Part shown: positions 52,273 to 62,510 of the stretch, piece after piece
How positions within the stretch are numbered: position 1 is the first letter of the stretch
Layout: each line of letters begins with the position of its first letter
Translations under genes and position numbers: made by a program
Notes under the pieces: generated by a model
What the model saw: only the letters and a program-made list of their open reading frames with translations
Told to the model about the DNA's origin: nothing
The model's database searches: none
DNA from: Deltaproteobacteria bacterium
GTDB taxonomy: Bacteria > Desulfobacterota > Binatia > Binatales > Binataceae
Assembly: GCA_021780225.1 (NCBI GenBank)
Contig: JAJXZF010000036.1
Coordinates: 1-64,000 of the forward strand
Length of the DNA stretch: 64,000 nt
Direction of reading: 5' to 3'

Positions 52273-53100
52273 ATGAGCGGTGACGCGCCAGCGCCGAAAG
52301 TCCATCCGAGCGCGGTCGTCGGCCATCATGTGGAGCTTGCGCCCGGCGTCGAAATAGGACCTTTTTGCCTGCTCGAGGGCCGTATCAGGATTGGGCCGCA
52401 AACGCGATTGATCGGCCACGTGACGGTGCTGGGCGACACTGAAATCGGCGCCGGGAACGTGTTGCATCCCAACGTGGTGATCGGCGACGAGCCGCAAGAC
52501 CTTGGCTACCAAGGCGGTCCGCGGGGCGTCCGGATCGGCGATCGCAATGTTTTTCGCGAAGGCGTGACGATTCATCGCGGCAGCGAACGCGGCGAGGTCA
52601 CGATCGTCGGCGACGACAATTTCTTCATGCAGAATTCCCATGCCGCGCACGATTGCCGAATCGGCAATTCCACGATAATCGCCGGCGGCGCGCTGCTTGC
52701 CGGATGGGTCGAAGTTGGCGACCGTGCGCTGGTCTCAGGCAATTGCGTCGTCCATCAGTACGTGCGGATCGGCCGGCTCGCGATGATGCGCGGCTTGAGC
52801 CGCACCAGCCGCGATATCCCCCCATTTTGCCTGATGGACCTGACCCACACGCTGCGCGGAATCAATGCGGTCGGATTGCGGCGCGCGGGCGTCGGCGTCA
52901 GCGCGATTCAGGCCCTGCGGCGCGCCTTCGCGGCGCTGTTTGGCCAGCGTCGCAACCTCAAGGCGATGCTCGAAGAGCTGGATGCGGCCGGTCCGCCCAA
53001 ATTTCCGGAAGTCGCCGAGATGGTCGCGTTTATCCGTGCGAGCAAGCGCGGCGTCGCATTCGGCCCGCGCGATGGCGCGGCCGCATCCGACGCGGAATAG
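52273..53100 (+). CDS. lpxA: Acyl-ACP:UDP-GlcNAc O-acyltransferase
   Basis: A 275-residue left-handed beta-helix acyltransferase, the first step of lipid A synthesis. Hexapeptide repeats fill residues 10-180. The catalytic His is H126 in NSHAAHDC, and LGYQGGPRGVRIGDRN and RTSRDIPPF match LpxA. The C-terminal helices (residues 190-265) have the family length. It stands apart from lpxD, fabZ and lpxB, which usually accompany it; none is in the window. ATG 52273 has no strong ribosome site. Confidence 0.9.
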   Translation: MSGDAPAPKVHPSAVVGHHVELAPGVEIGPFCLLEGRIRIGPQTRLIGHVTVLGDTEIGAGNVLHPNVVIGDEPQDLGYQGGPRGVRIGDRNVFREGVTIHRGSERGEVTIVGDDNFFMQNSHAAHDCRIGNSTIIAGGALLAGWVEVGDRALVSGNCVVHQYVRIGRLAMMRGLSRTSRDIPPFCLMDLTHTLRGINAVGLRRAGVGVSAIQALRRAFAALFGQRRNLKAMLEELDAAGPPKFPEVAEMVAFIRASKRGVAFGPRDGAAASDAE

Positions 53101-53196
53101 CTTCATATATTTTCCCGAATCTTGAATTTCCCCGCGCCCGACGATTTCGGCGCGTATCGAAGATAATCCGCAAACGTATCTTGCACGGTAGGACGG

Positions 53197-54903
53197 GTGG
53201 GGGCGGAGAGGGCGGATATCCGATTGGTTAGTGGAAGTAAGCTCAAAACGATTGCGGCGGCCGGTCTGACGATCGTCATTTTCTCTCTGGTGTCGTGCGC
53301 GACGATCAAGGAAATATGGGTGACGAAAGGCGTTGAACGCCTGCGCAGGCCCGATATCGCGCCGCCGCCCACCCGCATGATCATCTTCGCGCTCGACGGC
53401 GCCGGCTACGATCGGTTCATGGCGGCGGTCCGTTCCGGCGATGCGCCGAATATCGCCGGAGTGCTCGGACGGGAAGGCGGCGATGGCGTGTTTGCGCATG
53501 CCTATTCGGCTCCGAACGCGCTCAGCATGCTGCCGTCGAGCACGGTCGCCGATTGGTCGGCGATTTTCACCGGCGATCCGCCCGCCTGGGACGGCGTTAC
53601 GGGCAACGAATGGTTCGAGCGGCGGCGGATGGTTTTCCACGCCCCCGTGCCGATTTCGACTCGCGACCTCACCGATCTCAACCGCGCCATCTCGGATGAT
53701 TTGGTGGGCCGGCAATTGCGGGTGCCGACGCTCTACGAGCTGCTCGGCGTCGACAGCTACGTCTCGCTGTTGTTCGTTTACCGCGGCGCCACGATTTATA
53801 CGACCGTCGGCCCGCTGGCGATTTTCGATGTTTTCAGCGATTTCCTGAAGGCTAAGGTCGAAAACGAACAGCCCGAACGAACCGTCGCCGCGTCGGTGGA
53901 CCTCAATTCCATTCCGAAGTTAATCGATGCAATCGAGCGCCATGGCGTACCCAATTTGCAGGTGGTCTATTTCCCCGGCGTCGACGCCTACACGCACGGC
54001 TCGCCGCATCCGCTGGAGGCGCAAACCCGCTATATCGAACGCGTCACCGATCCCCTGGTCGGGCAGGTGCTCGATGAATATCGGAAGAAAAATGCGCTTG
54101 ACGGTACTTATATCGTCTTTGTTGCGGATCACGGTCATATTCCCACCATCCCCGATCATCGTCATGCGCTCGGCGTCGGACCTGATTCGCCGTTCGGACT
54201 CGTGAATGACACGGGTTTCCGGGTCCGGCCGGCGCAGGTCGATGTCGCCGCGAGCGAGGAGGATTTTCAGGCGGTCCTCGGCTATCAGGGCTTTATGGCC
54301 TACATCTACCTTGCCGATCGTTCGACCTGTCCGCAGCGCGGCGAGCGATGCGACTGGAGCCGGCCGCCCCGGATGAAAGAAGACGTGATGCCGTTATTGC
54401 GCGCGCTTTACCGGGCCAATCGCCCCGGCGGCCGCTATCCCCGTCTCGTCGGGACCATCGATCTCATTTTTTCGCGGCCGCCCGCCATTCCGGGACACGT
54501 CGCGCCGCCATTCGAGATCTTCGACGGCCAGCGCCTGGTGCGGATTCCCGAATACCTGCGGCGGCATCCGCGGCCCGACCTGATCGAACTGGATCGCCGC
54601 ATGAGGTGGCTGGGTTTCGGCCAATACGGCGACCGCGCGGGCGATATCGTGCTGCTGGCGCGGACCGGCGGCGATGTGCCCATCCGGGATCGCTATTATT
54701 TCGCGGTCGTGCCGCATTACTCGTGGCATGGCAGCGCGAGCGCCCTGGACAGCCATATCACCTATGTACTCGCGCGTGAGGGCGGGGACGGAGACAAGTT
54801 GCGTCAAATCGTGCAGCAGACCGCCGCTCAGGACGGCGACCAAGACGGTCATATTTACGAAAAGGACCTGACGCCGATGGTCCGCGCGATCTTCCAGCAC
54901 TGA
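53197..54903 (+). CDS. Alkaline phosphatase-superfamily lipoprotein (type I phosphodiesterase-like)
   Basis: A 568-residue protein. The lipobox LVSC (Cys34) after a hydrophobic stretch indicates membrane anchoring outside the cytoplasm. The catalytic core resembles nucleotide pyrophosphatase/phosphodiesterase enzymes: metal Asp in FALDGAGYD, a probable nucleophile Ser/Thr in LPSSTVADW, DAYTHG and FVADHGH for the two metal sites, and a late SWHGS histidine. GTG 53197 is used, with AGGA upstream; TTG 53224 would shorten the N-terminus before the lipobox. The substrate is unknown. Confidence 0.7.
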   Translation: MGAERADIRLVSGSKLKTIAAAGLTIVIFSLVSCATIKEIWVTKGVERLRRPDIAPPPTRMIIFALDGAGYDRFMAAVRSGDAPNIAGVLGREGGDGVFAHAYSAPNALSMLPSSTVADWSAIFTGDPPAWDGVTGNEWFERRRMVFHAPVPISTRDLTDLNRAISDDLVGRQLRVPTLYELLGVDSYVSLLFVYRGATIYTTVGPLAIFDVFSDFLKAKVENEQPERTVAASVDLNSIPKLIDAIERHGVPNLQVVYFPGVDAYTHGSPHPLEAQTRYIERVTDPLVGQVLDEYRKKNALDGTYIVFVADHGHIPTIPDHRHALGVGPDSPFGLVNDTGFRVRPAQVDVAASEEDFQAVLGYQGFMAYIYLADRSTCPQRGERCDWSRPPRMKEDVMPLLRALYRANRPGGRYPRLVGTIDLIFSRPPAIPGHVAPPFEIFDGQRLVRIPEYLRRHPRPDLIELDRRMRWLGFGQYGDRAGDIVLLARTGGDVPIRDRYYFAVVPHYSWHGSASALDSHITYVLAREGGDGDKLRQIVQQTAAQDGDQDGHIYEKDLTPMVRAIFQH

Positions 54904-55001
54904 CATTTCCGCGCCCGCGCTCGGGAATCGTCCATGGCGTCGCTTGCCGAGTTGTGCTCAGGCTGGCAAGAATGGATTGATCCGCCGCCGCCCGTTTCGG
55001 G

Positions 55002-55490
55002 ATGCGCCGGATGCCCGGTAAAGCAGCTATGCCGAAAAAGCTCCGTTTTGCGATTGGCGCCGGCTTGATGGTCGCCGCTATCGCATACCTAATCGTGACC
55101 GCGGTGCGGAACACGGCCGAATATTACATGACCGTCGGCGAGGTAAAGGCGCAACAGGCCGCGCTTGACGGCCAGATGTTGCGCGTCGCCGGACGCGTCG
55201 TGCCCGGCACGATCGCGTGGAATCCCGCGACGCTTACGCTCGCTTTCGGAATCGCGCAGCCGCCCGCGCAGGACGCCGCCGCCTCCGGCTTGCGCCCCGT
55301 CGCAATCACCACCGCCGCCGCCGTCTTTCATGTGATTTGCCGGGGCCAGCCCAAGCCCGACATGTTCGCTCCCGGCCGCGACGTAATCGTCGAAGGCCGC
55401 CTCGACCGCGACGGCACGATCGAGGCGCGTCAGGTGCTGACCAGCTGCCCGTCCAAGTACGCGCCCAAGCAGCCCGGCGCGGCTCAATAG
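55002..55490 (+). CDS. ccmE: Cytochrome c maturation haem chaperone CcmE, CxxxY type
   Basis: A 162-residue single-span periplasmic haem chaperone. The membrane anchor is at residues 14-34; the OB-fold has VAGRVVPGTIAWNP and GRDVIVEGRLDRDGTIEARQVL. The covalent haem site, normally HxxxY, is C149-P-S-K-Y153. This cysteine variant is known from some deltaproteobacteria and archaea. ATG 55029 is another possible start. It is the first gene of an eight-gene ccm series. Confidence 0.9.
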   Translation: MRRMPGKAAMPKKLRFAIGAGLMVAAIAYLIVTAVRNTAEYYMTVGEVKAQQAALDGQMLRVAGRVVPGTIAWNPATLTLAFGIAQPPAQDAAASGLRPVAITTAAAVFHVICRGQPKPDMFAPGRDVIVEGRLDRDGTIEARQVLTSCPSKYAPKQPGAAQ

Positions 55491-55505
55491 TCAGGGTGAT
55501 TCGCG

Positions 55506-57521
<2,016 letters not shown>

Positions 57522-57523
57522 TC

Positions 57524-58027
57524 GTGGCGCGGCCGAATTCCGGCGGGCGGCTCGCGCACGCGGCGATGCTCGTCGCTATCGCGCTTGCGCTGATCGTTCC
57601 GATCGCCGTCCGCGCCGCCGCCACGGTCAGCGCGCAGCAGATCGAGGAAAGTTTGACCTGCCAGTGCGGATGCGGGCTGACGGTCGCGAACTGCAATCAT
57701 CCGAATTGCGAATTCTCCGTGCCGGCGCGCGAGCAAATCGAAGCGATGCTCCATCGCGGCATGACCGGCCCGCAAGTAATCGCGTTTTTCCGCCACAAGT
57801 ACGGCGAAAAAATTCTTTCCGCTCCAACCACCACCGGCTTCAACCTGCTCGCGTGGGTGATGCCGTTCGCGGCGCTCCTCGGCGGCGGAATTTTCGTCGC
57901 TCTCGCGATCGGCCGCTGGCGCGCCCATCCGGAGAACCCCGCGCCCGCGCTCGATTCCGCCGCGCGCGGCGGCGCCGATGACGAGATGCGGCGGCGGCTC
58001 GAACGCGACCTGCGCGAGGGTTTTTGA
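57524..58027 (+). CDS. ccmH: CcmH-like thiol oxidoreductase
   Basis: A 167-residue protein. After an N-terminal span (about residues 14-32) comes the periplasmic CcmH helix bundle, then a C-terminal span (LLAWVMPFAALLGGGIFVAL). The redox motif differs from the usual LRCxxC: it reads LTCQCGCGLTVANCNHPNC with cysteines 46, 48, 50, 57 and 62. CcmH reduces apocytochrome thiols for CcmF. The start is GTG 57524. Confidence 0.85.
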   Translation: MARPNSGGRLAHAAMLVAIALALIVPIAVRAAATVSAQQIEESLTCQCGCGLTVANCNHPNCEFSVPAREQIEAMLHRGMTGPQVIAFFRHKYGEKILSAPTTTGFNLLAWVMPFAALLGGGIFVALAIGRWRAHPENPAPALDSAARGGADDEMRRRLERDLREGF

Positions 58028-58030
58028 CCG

Positions 58031-58522
58031 GTGGCGCTCGACACCGCGATCTATCTCGCCGCGATTTTGATCGTCGCCGCGGTCGCCCTCTTCGTCGCCG
58101 CGCCGCTGGTTGAGGGCGTGCGCCCCCGCCGCCGCGCCGGCGCTCCCGAACGCGAGCGGCTGGAGCATCAGCGCGCCCTCGCCGTGCAGGGACTGCGCGA
58201 ACTCGAATTCGACCATGAGATGGGCAAGCTCGATGAGGGCGACTACGCCGCCTTGAAACGCGCGCTCGAAGAACGCGCGCTGGCCGCGATGGCCGCGCTC
58301 GATCGGCTGCGCGCATCGCCGGCCGGCGACGGCGTCGCCCAAAGCGCGCCCGCGCTCGATCCCGGCGTCGCCCGCCACGGCGCGGTGGGCGTGGCCGATG
58401 CGCCGCCAACCTATCCGCATTTCTGTCCGCAATGCGGCGGCCATCTCGACATCGCCGCCGGCCGCTGTCCCGCGTGCGGCGCCGCGGCGAATGCCGCCGC
58501 CAGGCGCGCGGCGGAATCCTGA
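58031..58522 (+). CDS. CcmI-like protein with C-terminal zinc ribbon
   Basis: A 163-residue protein with one span (residues 6-26), a CcmI-like coiled helix (QRALAVQGLRELEFDHEMGK, then LDEGDYAALKRALEERA) and a C-terminal zinc ribbon (CPQCGGHLDIAAGRCPACGA). It lacks the TPR domain by which CcmI holds apocytochrome. The gene is inside the ccm series and its TGA overlaps the ccmA ATG. The zinc ribbon would lie in the cytoplasm if the N-terminus is outside. Confidence 0.7.
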   Translation: MALDTAIYLAAILIVAAVALFVAAPLVEGVRPRRRAGAPERERLEHQRALAVQGLRELEFDHEMGKLDEGDYAALKRALEERALAAMAALDRLRASPAGDGVAQSAPALDPGVARHGAVGVADAPPTYPHFCPQCGGHLDIAAGRCPACGAAANAAARRAAES

Positions 58523-59235
58523 TGGATGCGCCGGCGATCGAGGCGCGCGGGCTGTCGAAGAGCTTCGGCGCGGCTCCCGTCCTGCGCGGTATCGATCTGG
58601 CGATCGCGCCCGGCCGCGCGCTGATGATTATCGGGCGCAACGGCGCCGGCAAATCCACCCTGCTGCGCCTGCTCGCCGGACTCGGCGCTCCGGATGACGG
58701 CGAAGCCCGGCTCTTCGGCGCGCCCAGCCGCAAGCTCGAGGCCGCCGATCGCCGCCGGTTCGGGATGCTGACGCATCAGAGTTACCTCTATCCGAACCTG
58801 ACCGCGCGCGAGAATCTCGAATTCTATTGCGCGCTCTACCGCGTCGCCGATCCGGCCGCCGAAAGCGGACGCTGGCTCGAACGCGTCGGCCTCGCCCGGT
58901 TCGCCGCCGAGCGGGTGCGCGCCTTTTCGCGCGGGATGGAACAGCGGCTGGCGCTCGCCCGCGCGTTGATCCATCGCCCGGACGCGCTGCTGATGGACGA
59001 GCCGTTCGCCGCGCTCGATCCCGACGGCGCCGAACTCGCCGCAACCCTGATTCGCGAGGCGCTCGCGCGCGGCTGCGCCGTCGCGCTCACCGCCCATCGC
59101 GCGTTCGCGCTCGATTCGGCCCGCTGCACAGCGCGCGAGCTCGTGCGCGGCCGGCTGCTCGGCGCGCCGATCGATACCAGCGTGGCCGATCGCGCCGAAT
59201 CTTCCCCAACGCATCCCGGCGCCGGAGCGCGCTGA
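58522..59235 (+). CDS. ccmA: Haem exporter ATP-binding protein CcmA
   Basis: A 237-residue ABC ATPase. Walker A is GRNGAGKST, the signature loop FSRGMEQRLALARAL (SRGME replacing LSGGQ) and Walker B ALLMDEPFAALD. CcmA with CcmB and CcmC releases holo-CcmE for haem delivery. ATG 58522 overlaps the previous stop as TGATG, and the protein length is normal. Upstream in-frame codons fall inside the CcmI-like gene and are rejected. Confidence 0.94.
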   Translation: MDAPAIEARGLSKSFGAAPVLRGIDLAIAPGRALMIIGRNGAGKSTLLRLLAGLGAPDDGEARLFGAPSRKLEAADRRRFGMLTHQSYLYPNLTARENLEFYCALYRVADPAAESGRWLERVGLARFAAERVRAFSRGMEQRLALARALIHRPDALLMDEPFAALDPDGAELAATLIREALARGCAVALTAHRAFALDSARCTARELVRGRLLGAPIDTSVADRAESSPTHPGAGAR

Positions 59236-59242
59236 TCCGCCG

Positions 59243-59917
59243 ATGGCCGGTTTCGTCGCCGTATTGCGCAAAGACCTCACGCTCGAACTGCGCGGCGGCG
59301 AGAGCACGCTCGCGCTGGTCGCGCTTTCGATCCTGATCCTGGTCGTGATGGTCTTCGCGCTGGATCCGGCCGGCGGCGCCGCCGACGCGCCGATTGCCGC
59401 GGGCGCGCTGTGGGTCGCGATGATCTTCGCCGGGATGGCGGGCGCGGCGCGCACCGTGCTCGCGGAGCGCGACAACGGCTGTCTCCGCGCGCTCTACCTG
59501 AGTCCGCTCGATCGCGGCGCGCTGTTTCTCGCCAAACTCGCCGCCGCGTCGATCTTCATGATCGTCGCCGAGGCGGCGGTGGTCCTGATGCTGGTGCTGT
59601 TTTTCAACCTGGATTTCGATTTGCGGCTCGCCCGGATGCTGCCGGCGCTCGCGCTGGGCCTGGTCGGTTTCGCCGCGCTGGCGACGCTGCTCGCGGCGAT
59701 CTCCGGCCGCGTCCATGCGGGAGACCTGCTGATGCCGCTGCTCGCCGTGCCGATGTACGTGCCGGCGTTGATCGCCGGGGTCAAAGCCAGCGCGGCCGCG
59801 CTTGGCGGCGCGCAGTGGAGCGCGATGGGCCAGTGGCTGCGTATAATGATCGCGTTCGACGTGCTCTTCGTCGCCGCCGGCTTTATCCTGTTCGAACATC
59901 TGCTGGGTGAGGATTAA
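59243..59917 (+). CDS. ccmB: Haem exporter permease CcmB
   Basis: A 224-residue membrane protein with six predicted spans. Typical CcmB blocks are VLRKDLTLELRGGE at the start, WVAMIFAGMAGAARTVLAERDNGC after the second span and LLAVPMYVPALIAG near the fifth. It pairs with CcmA. It starts 7 nt after ccmA and ends 9 nt before ccmC. Confidence 0.93.
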   Translation: MAGFVAVLRKDLTLELRGGESTLALVALSILILVVMVFALDPAGGAADAPIAAGALWVAMIFAGMAGAARTVLAERDNGCLRALYLSPLDRGALFLAKLAAASIFMIVAEAAVVLMLVLFFNLDFDLRLARMLPALALGLVGFAALATLLAAISGRVHAGDLLMPLLAVPMYVPALIAGVKASAAALGGAQWSAMGQWLRIMIAFDVLFVAAGFILFEHLLGED

Positions 59918-59926
59918 TCGCCGCCG

Positions 59927-60634
59927 ATGGCTAACACGTTCATGCGCACGCTCGCCGCGCTCACCGGCCTGCTGATGTTCGCCGCGATCTACATGACCTT
60001 CGCCTTCGTGCCGACCGAAGCGGAGCAGGGAATCGTGCAGCGCATCTTCTATTTTCACGTGCCCTGCGCGTGGGTCGCCTTCGCCGCGTTCGGCATCGTC
60101 GCGATCTCTGGAATCTTCTACCTTTGGCTGGGCGGTCAGATTTGGGACGACCTCGGCTATGCGTGCGCCGAAATCGGGATGGTCTTCTGCACGCTGGTGC
60201 TGATCACCGGCTCGATCTGGGCGCGGCCGATCTGGGGCGTCTGGTGGACCTGGGATTCGCGCCTGACCACGACGCTGATCCTGTGGCTGCTGTACGGCGG
60301 CTACATAATGCTGCGCGCGATGGCCGGCGATTCGCCGCAGGTCGCGCGGTTCGCCGCCGTGATCGGAATCGTCGCGGCGGCCGACGTGCCGGTAATCGTC
60401 GTCTCGGTCCGGCTCTGGCGGACGATTCATCCCGCGGTGCTGATCACCAAACAGGGCGAGCACGGCCTGACCGATCCGCGGATGGTCGCGACGCTGCTGG
60501 TCGCGCTCGCCGCCTTCACTGCGCTCTTCGCGTGGCTGTTGCTGATTCGTTTCGCGAGCCTGCGCACGCGCTCGCGGCTCGCCGCGCTCGAGCGCGAACT
60601 CAATCTGGCCGAGGCGGCGGCGGGAGATCTCTGA
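59927..60634 (+). CDS. ccmC: Haem handling protein CcmC
   Basis: A 235-residue six-span protein that attaches haem to CcmE. The WWD motif is WGVWWTWDSRLTT, flanked by the haem-ligand histidines in FYFHVPCAW and WRTIHPAVL. A C-terminal cytoplasmic helix follows. The TGA overlaps the ccmD ATG as TGATG. Confidence 0.95.
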   Translation: MANTFMRTLAALTGLLMFAAIYMTFAFVPTEAEQGIVQRIFYFHVPCAWVAFAAFGIVAISGIFYLWLGGQIWDDLGYACAEIGMVFCTLVLITGSIWARPIWGVWWTWDSRLTTTLILWLLYGGYIMLRAMAGDSPQVARFAAVIGIVAAADVPVIVVSVRLWRTIHPAVLITKQGEHGLTDPRMVATLLVALAAFTALFAWLLLIRFASLRTRSRLAALERELNLAEAAAGDL

Positions 60635-60804
60635 TGGAAAATCTTGGCTATCTCGGCGCGGCCTACGCGATTATTTTCGGCGTCATTTTTCTTTATGTGA
60701 TTTTCATCCAGCGCCGGCAGGCGCAACTCGACGAGCGGATGCGCGCGCTGGAGGCGCGGCTGGCCGAAGTCCGCGACGGTTTGAAGCATCGCTCCGCCGG
60801 CTGA
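60634..60804 (+). CDS. ccmD: CcmD-like small membrane protein
   Basis: A 56-residue protein with one span (YLGAAYAIIFGVIFLYVIFI) followed by a charged amphipathic helix (RRQAQLDERMRALEARLAEV). Size, topology and position after ccmC identify it as CcmD, which helps release holo-CcmE. A longer open frame in another register hides it. It is the last ccm gene. Confidence 0.85.
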   Translation: MENLGYLGAAYAIIFGVIFLYVIFIQRRQAQLDERMRALEARLAEVRDGLKHRSAG

Positions 60805-60820
60805 CATTCGCGCGGCGTCA

Positions 60821-60848
60821 CGGCGCTTGCAATAAAGCGCAAGCGCCG
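60821..60848. terminator. Hairpin after ccmD
   Basis: A 10-bp perfect stem, CGGCGCTTGC (60821-60830) with GCAAGCGCCG (60839-60848), has an 8-nt loop and sits 17 nt after the ccmD stop. It probably ends the ccm transcript, although there is no T tract. A near-copy of the ccmD end (CCGCCGGCTGA) stands on the far side at 60851. Confidence 0.45.
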
Positions 60849-60870
60849 CACCGCCGGCTGATATTTCCGC

Positions 60871-62383
60871 TTCGCTTGTATGAGGTCGGTTCGCATCACG
60901 ATTGGTGAGCAGGCAATGAATGAAGCTCCGGAAGAGCGTCGTCGCCGCGCCGCGACTGAGGCTTTGTCCTCGTCAATGAGATTGGCGCCCTCGACCGGCA
61001 TTCGTGGGCTCGTACGGTATCCCGAGGCACCCGATGTCCTCATATGCACAAGCTTGAGCGGGAAGGTCGGCTCCGAGGTCCGGAAAGATTCGATCACGAG
61101 AGGAGGATGAAGCGTGAGACGGTTTGCGGGAATTGACGTGGGCGCCGAAGCCCACATGGTTGCGGTCGTGGACGAAAGCGGCGCATTGCTGCGCAAATCC
61201 ACGGCCTTCGGCGAAGACGCCGCCGGTTATCGTCGGCTTCGGGAATTGCTGGGAGACCCGGGCGATGTTCTGGTCGCGATGGAGGCGACCGGGGTGTACT
61301 GGCGGAATCTGTTCGCCTTCCTGGTGGCCGAGGGTTTCAGCGTTGCCCTGGTCAACCCGCTGCGCACCAACCGCTTTGCGGAAGAAGAACTTGCGCGTAC
61401 CAAGACCGATGCGATCGATGCCTTGGGTATTGCCAGATTTGCGGCACAGAAGCGGCCGGCACGCACCGAGCTGCCCGACGACGCGACTCAAGATCTGCGC
61501 GAGATGGTTCGCCTGCGTATGCGAATTCTCCTTCATCGCGGCGACTGCGTCAGGCGCTTGCATCGCGCCTTGCGACTGACGTTCCCGGAATTCACGAACC
61601 ATGTGCGCACTCTGGAGAGCGAACTGGCCACGGTGCTTTTGTCTCGCTATCCAACCGCCCGCGCTTTTGGAGCCGCCCGCACCAAAGCTGTCGCACGCGT
61701 GTGTTTCGACGGCCATCGCCATGTCGGCGAGCGGCTGGCCGCGGCTTTGATTAGCGCCGCTAAAGATTCAGTCGGCCGCCATTACTCCGGCCCATACCGA
61801 CGGGAGATCAAGTACCTGTGCGAGGACATTGCGCTGGCGCGTGAGCGCCTGAGAAACCTCGAGCGCGATATCGAGAGCATGCTCGACCAGCATGAGGTCG
61901 CAAAGTTGCTGACCACCATCGCTGGGATCGGGCGTCAGACGGCGGCGCGCCTGGTGGCCGAGCTCGGCGATCCGGCTCGTTTCCGCAGCTCTGCAGCCTT
62001 GGCCAGCTACGTTGGCGTGATCCCGAGGGTGCGCCAGTCCGGAAAGCGAAAATTCTCCGGCGGACCGAGAGTTCCGTTGGGCCATGTCCTGCTCCGCCGC
62101 GCGCTCTGGATGCCGACCCTGACTGCGGTTCGGATAAACCCTTGGCTGCGTGCTCACTATCAACGTCTGCTGAGCGCCGGCAAGGCGCCAAAGCGCGCGT
62201 TAGTCGCCGCCATGCGTAAGCTGCTCACCGCCATATACAGCGTCGCGAAAAATCGGCGACCTTTCGTTCTCCAGCTGCCTGGTCCGACTATTTCTCCGCC
62301 GCTCGGCGGCGCTGCGGTAAACGATCTGAGTTAACAGAAGAGATGGCTCCGAGAGTTGACCAGGCGTCACGGTATCTCATTGC
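60871..62383 (+). mobile_element. IS110-family insertion sequence (ends approximate)
   Basis: The element carries one transposase gene and a non-coding left end of roughly 240 nt. IS110 elements usually lack long terminal inverted repeats, so neither boundary can be fixed from one copy; the limits given are the edges of the neighbouring hairpin and of the TGTCATTCTGA repeat. The 309-nt gap between ccmD and the transposase therefore holds the ccm hairpin and then this left end. In the family a long left end is where the bridge RNA is encoded. Confidence 0.6.
61114..62334 (+). CDS. IS110-family transposase
   Basis: A 406-residue DEDD recombinase. The RuvC-like domain shows D8 in GIDVG, E57 in MEATG and D99/D102 in RTKTDAIDA. 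The C-terminal Tnp_20 domain follows after a coiled region, with GIGRQTAARLVAELGD, SYVGVIPRVRQSGK (serine S309) and a closing MRKLLTAIYSV. GTG 61114 has AGGAGG at 61101-61106. The frame is intact from end to end, so the enzyme may be active. Confidence 0.95.
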   Translation: MRRFAGIDVGAEAHMVAVVDESGALLRKSTAFGEDAAGYRRLRELLGDPGDVLVAMEATGVYWRNLFAFLVAEGFSVALVNPLRTNRFAEEELARTKTDAIDALGIARFAAQKRPARTELPDDATQDLREMVRLRMRILLHRGDCVRRLHRALRLTFPEFTNHVRTLESELATVLLSRYPTARAFGAARTKAVARVCFDGHRHVGERLAAALISAAKDSVGRHYSGPYRREIKYLCEDIALARERLRNLERDIESMLDQHEVAKLLTTIAGIGRQTAARLVAELGDPARFRSSAALASYVGVIPRVRQSGKRKFSGGPRVPLGHVLLRRALWMPTLTAVRINPWLRAHYQRLLSAGKAPKRALVAAMRKLLTAIYSVAKNRRPFVLQLPGPTISPPLGGAAVNDLS

Positions 62384-62414
62384 TGTCATTCTGAGGCGCA
62401 GCCGAAGAATCCCG
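62384..62414. repeat. Dispersed TGTCATTCTGA repeat, copy 2
   Basis: The sequence TGTCATTCTGAGGCGCAGCC continues into GAAGAATCCCG and matches both ends of the repeat at 49174-49226 without its inner hairpin. It sits 50 nt beyond the transposase stop. Confidence 0.5.
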
Positions 62415-62510
62415 ATTCTTTCGCGGCGCGGGCGCGTTCCCGATTCGCCGCCATGCAGGAAACTTGTTGACGAGACCCGACCGCGGCCGGAACCATATGG
62501 GCGCGGACGT

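Noticed and set aside
54904..55001. A CTTGCC...GGCAAG inverted repeat before ccmE as a promoter or operator
   Set aside because: The stem is 6 bp with a 16-nt loop and the -10 match nearby is poor, so it is no better than chance in GC-rich DNA.
60880..61110. A 76-codon frame directly upstream of the IS110 transposase
   Set aside because: It lies in the element's non-coding left end, has no family resemblance and is better explained as chance in a region that may encode an RNA.
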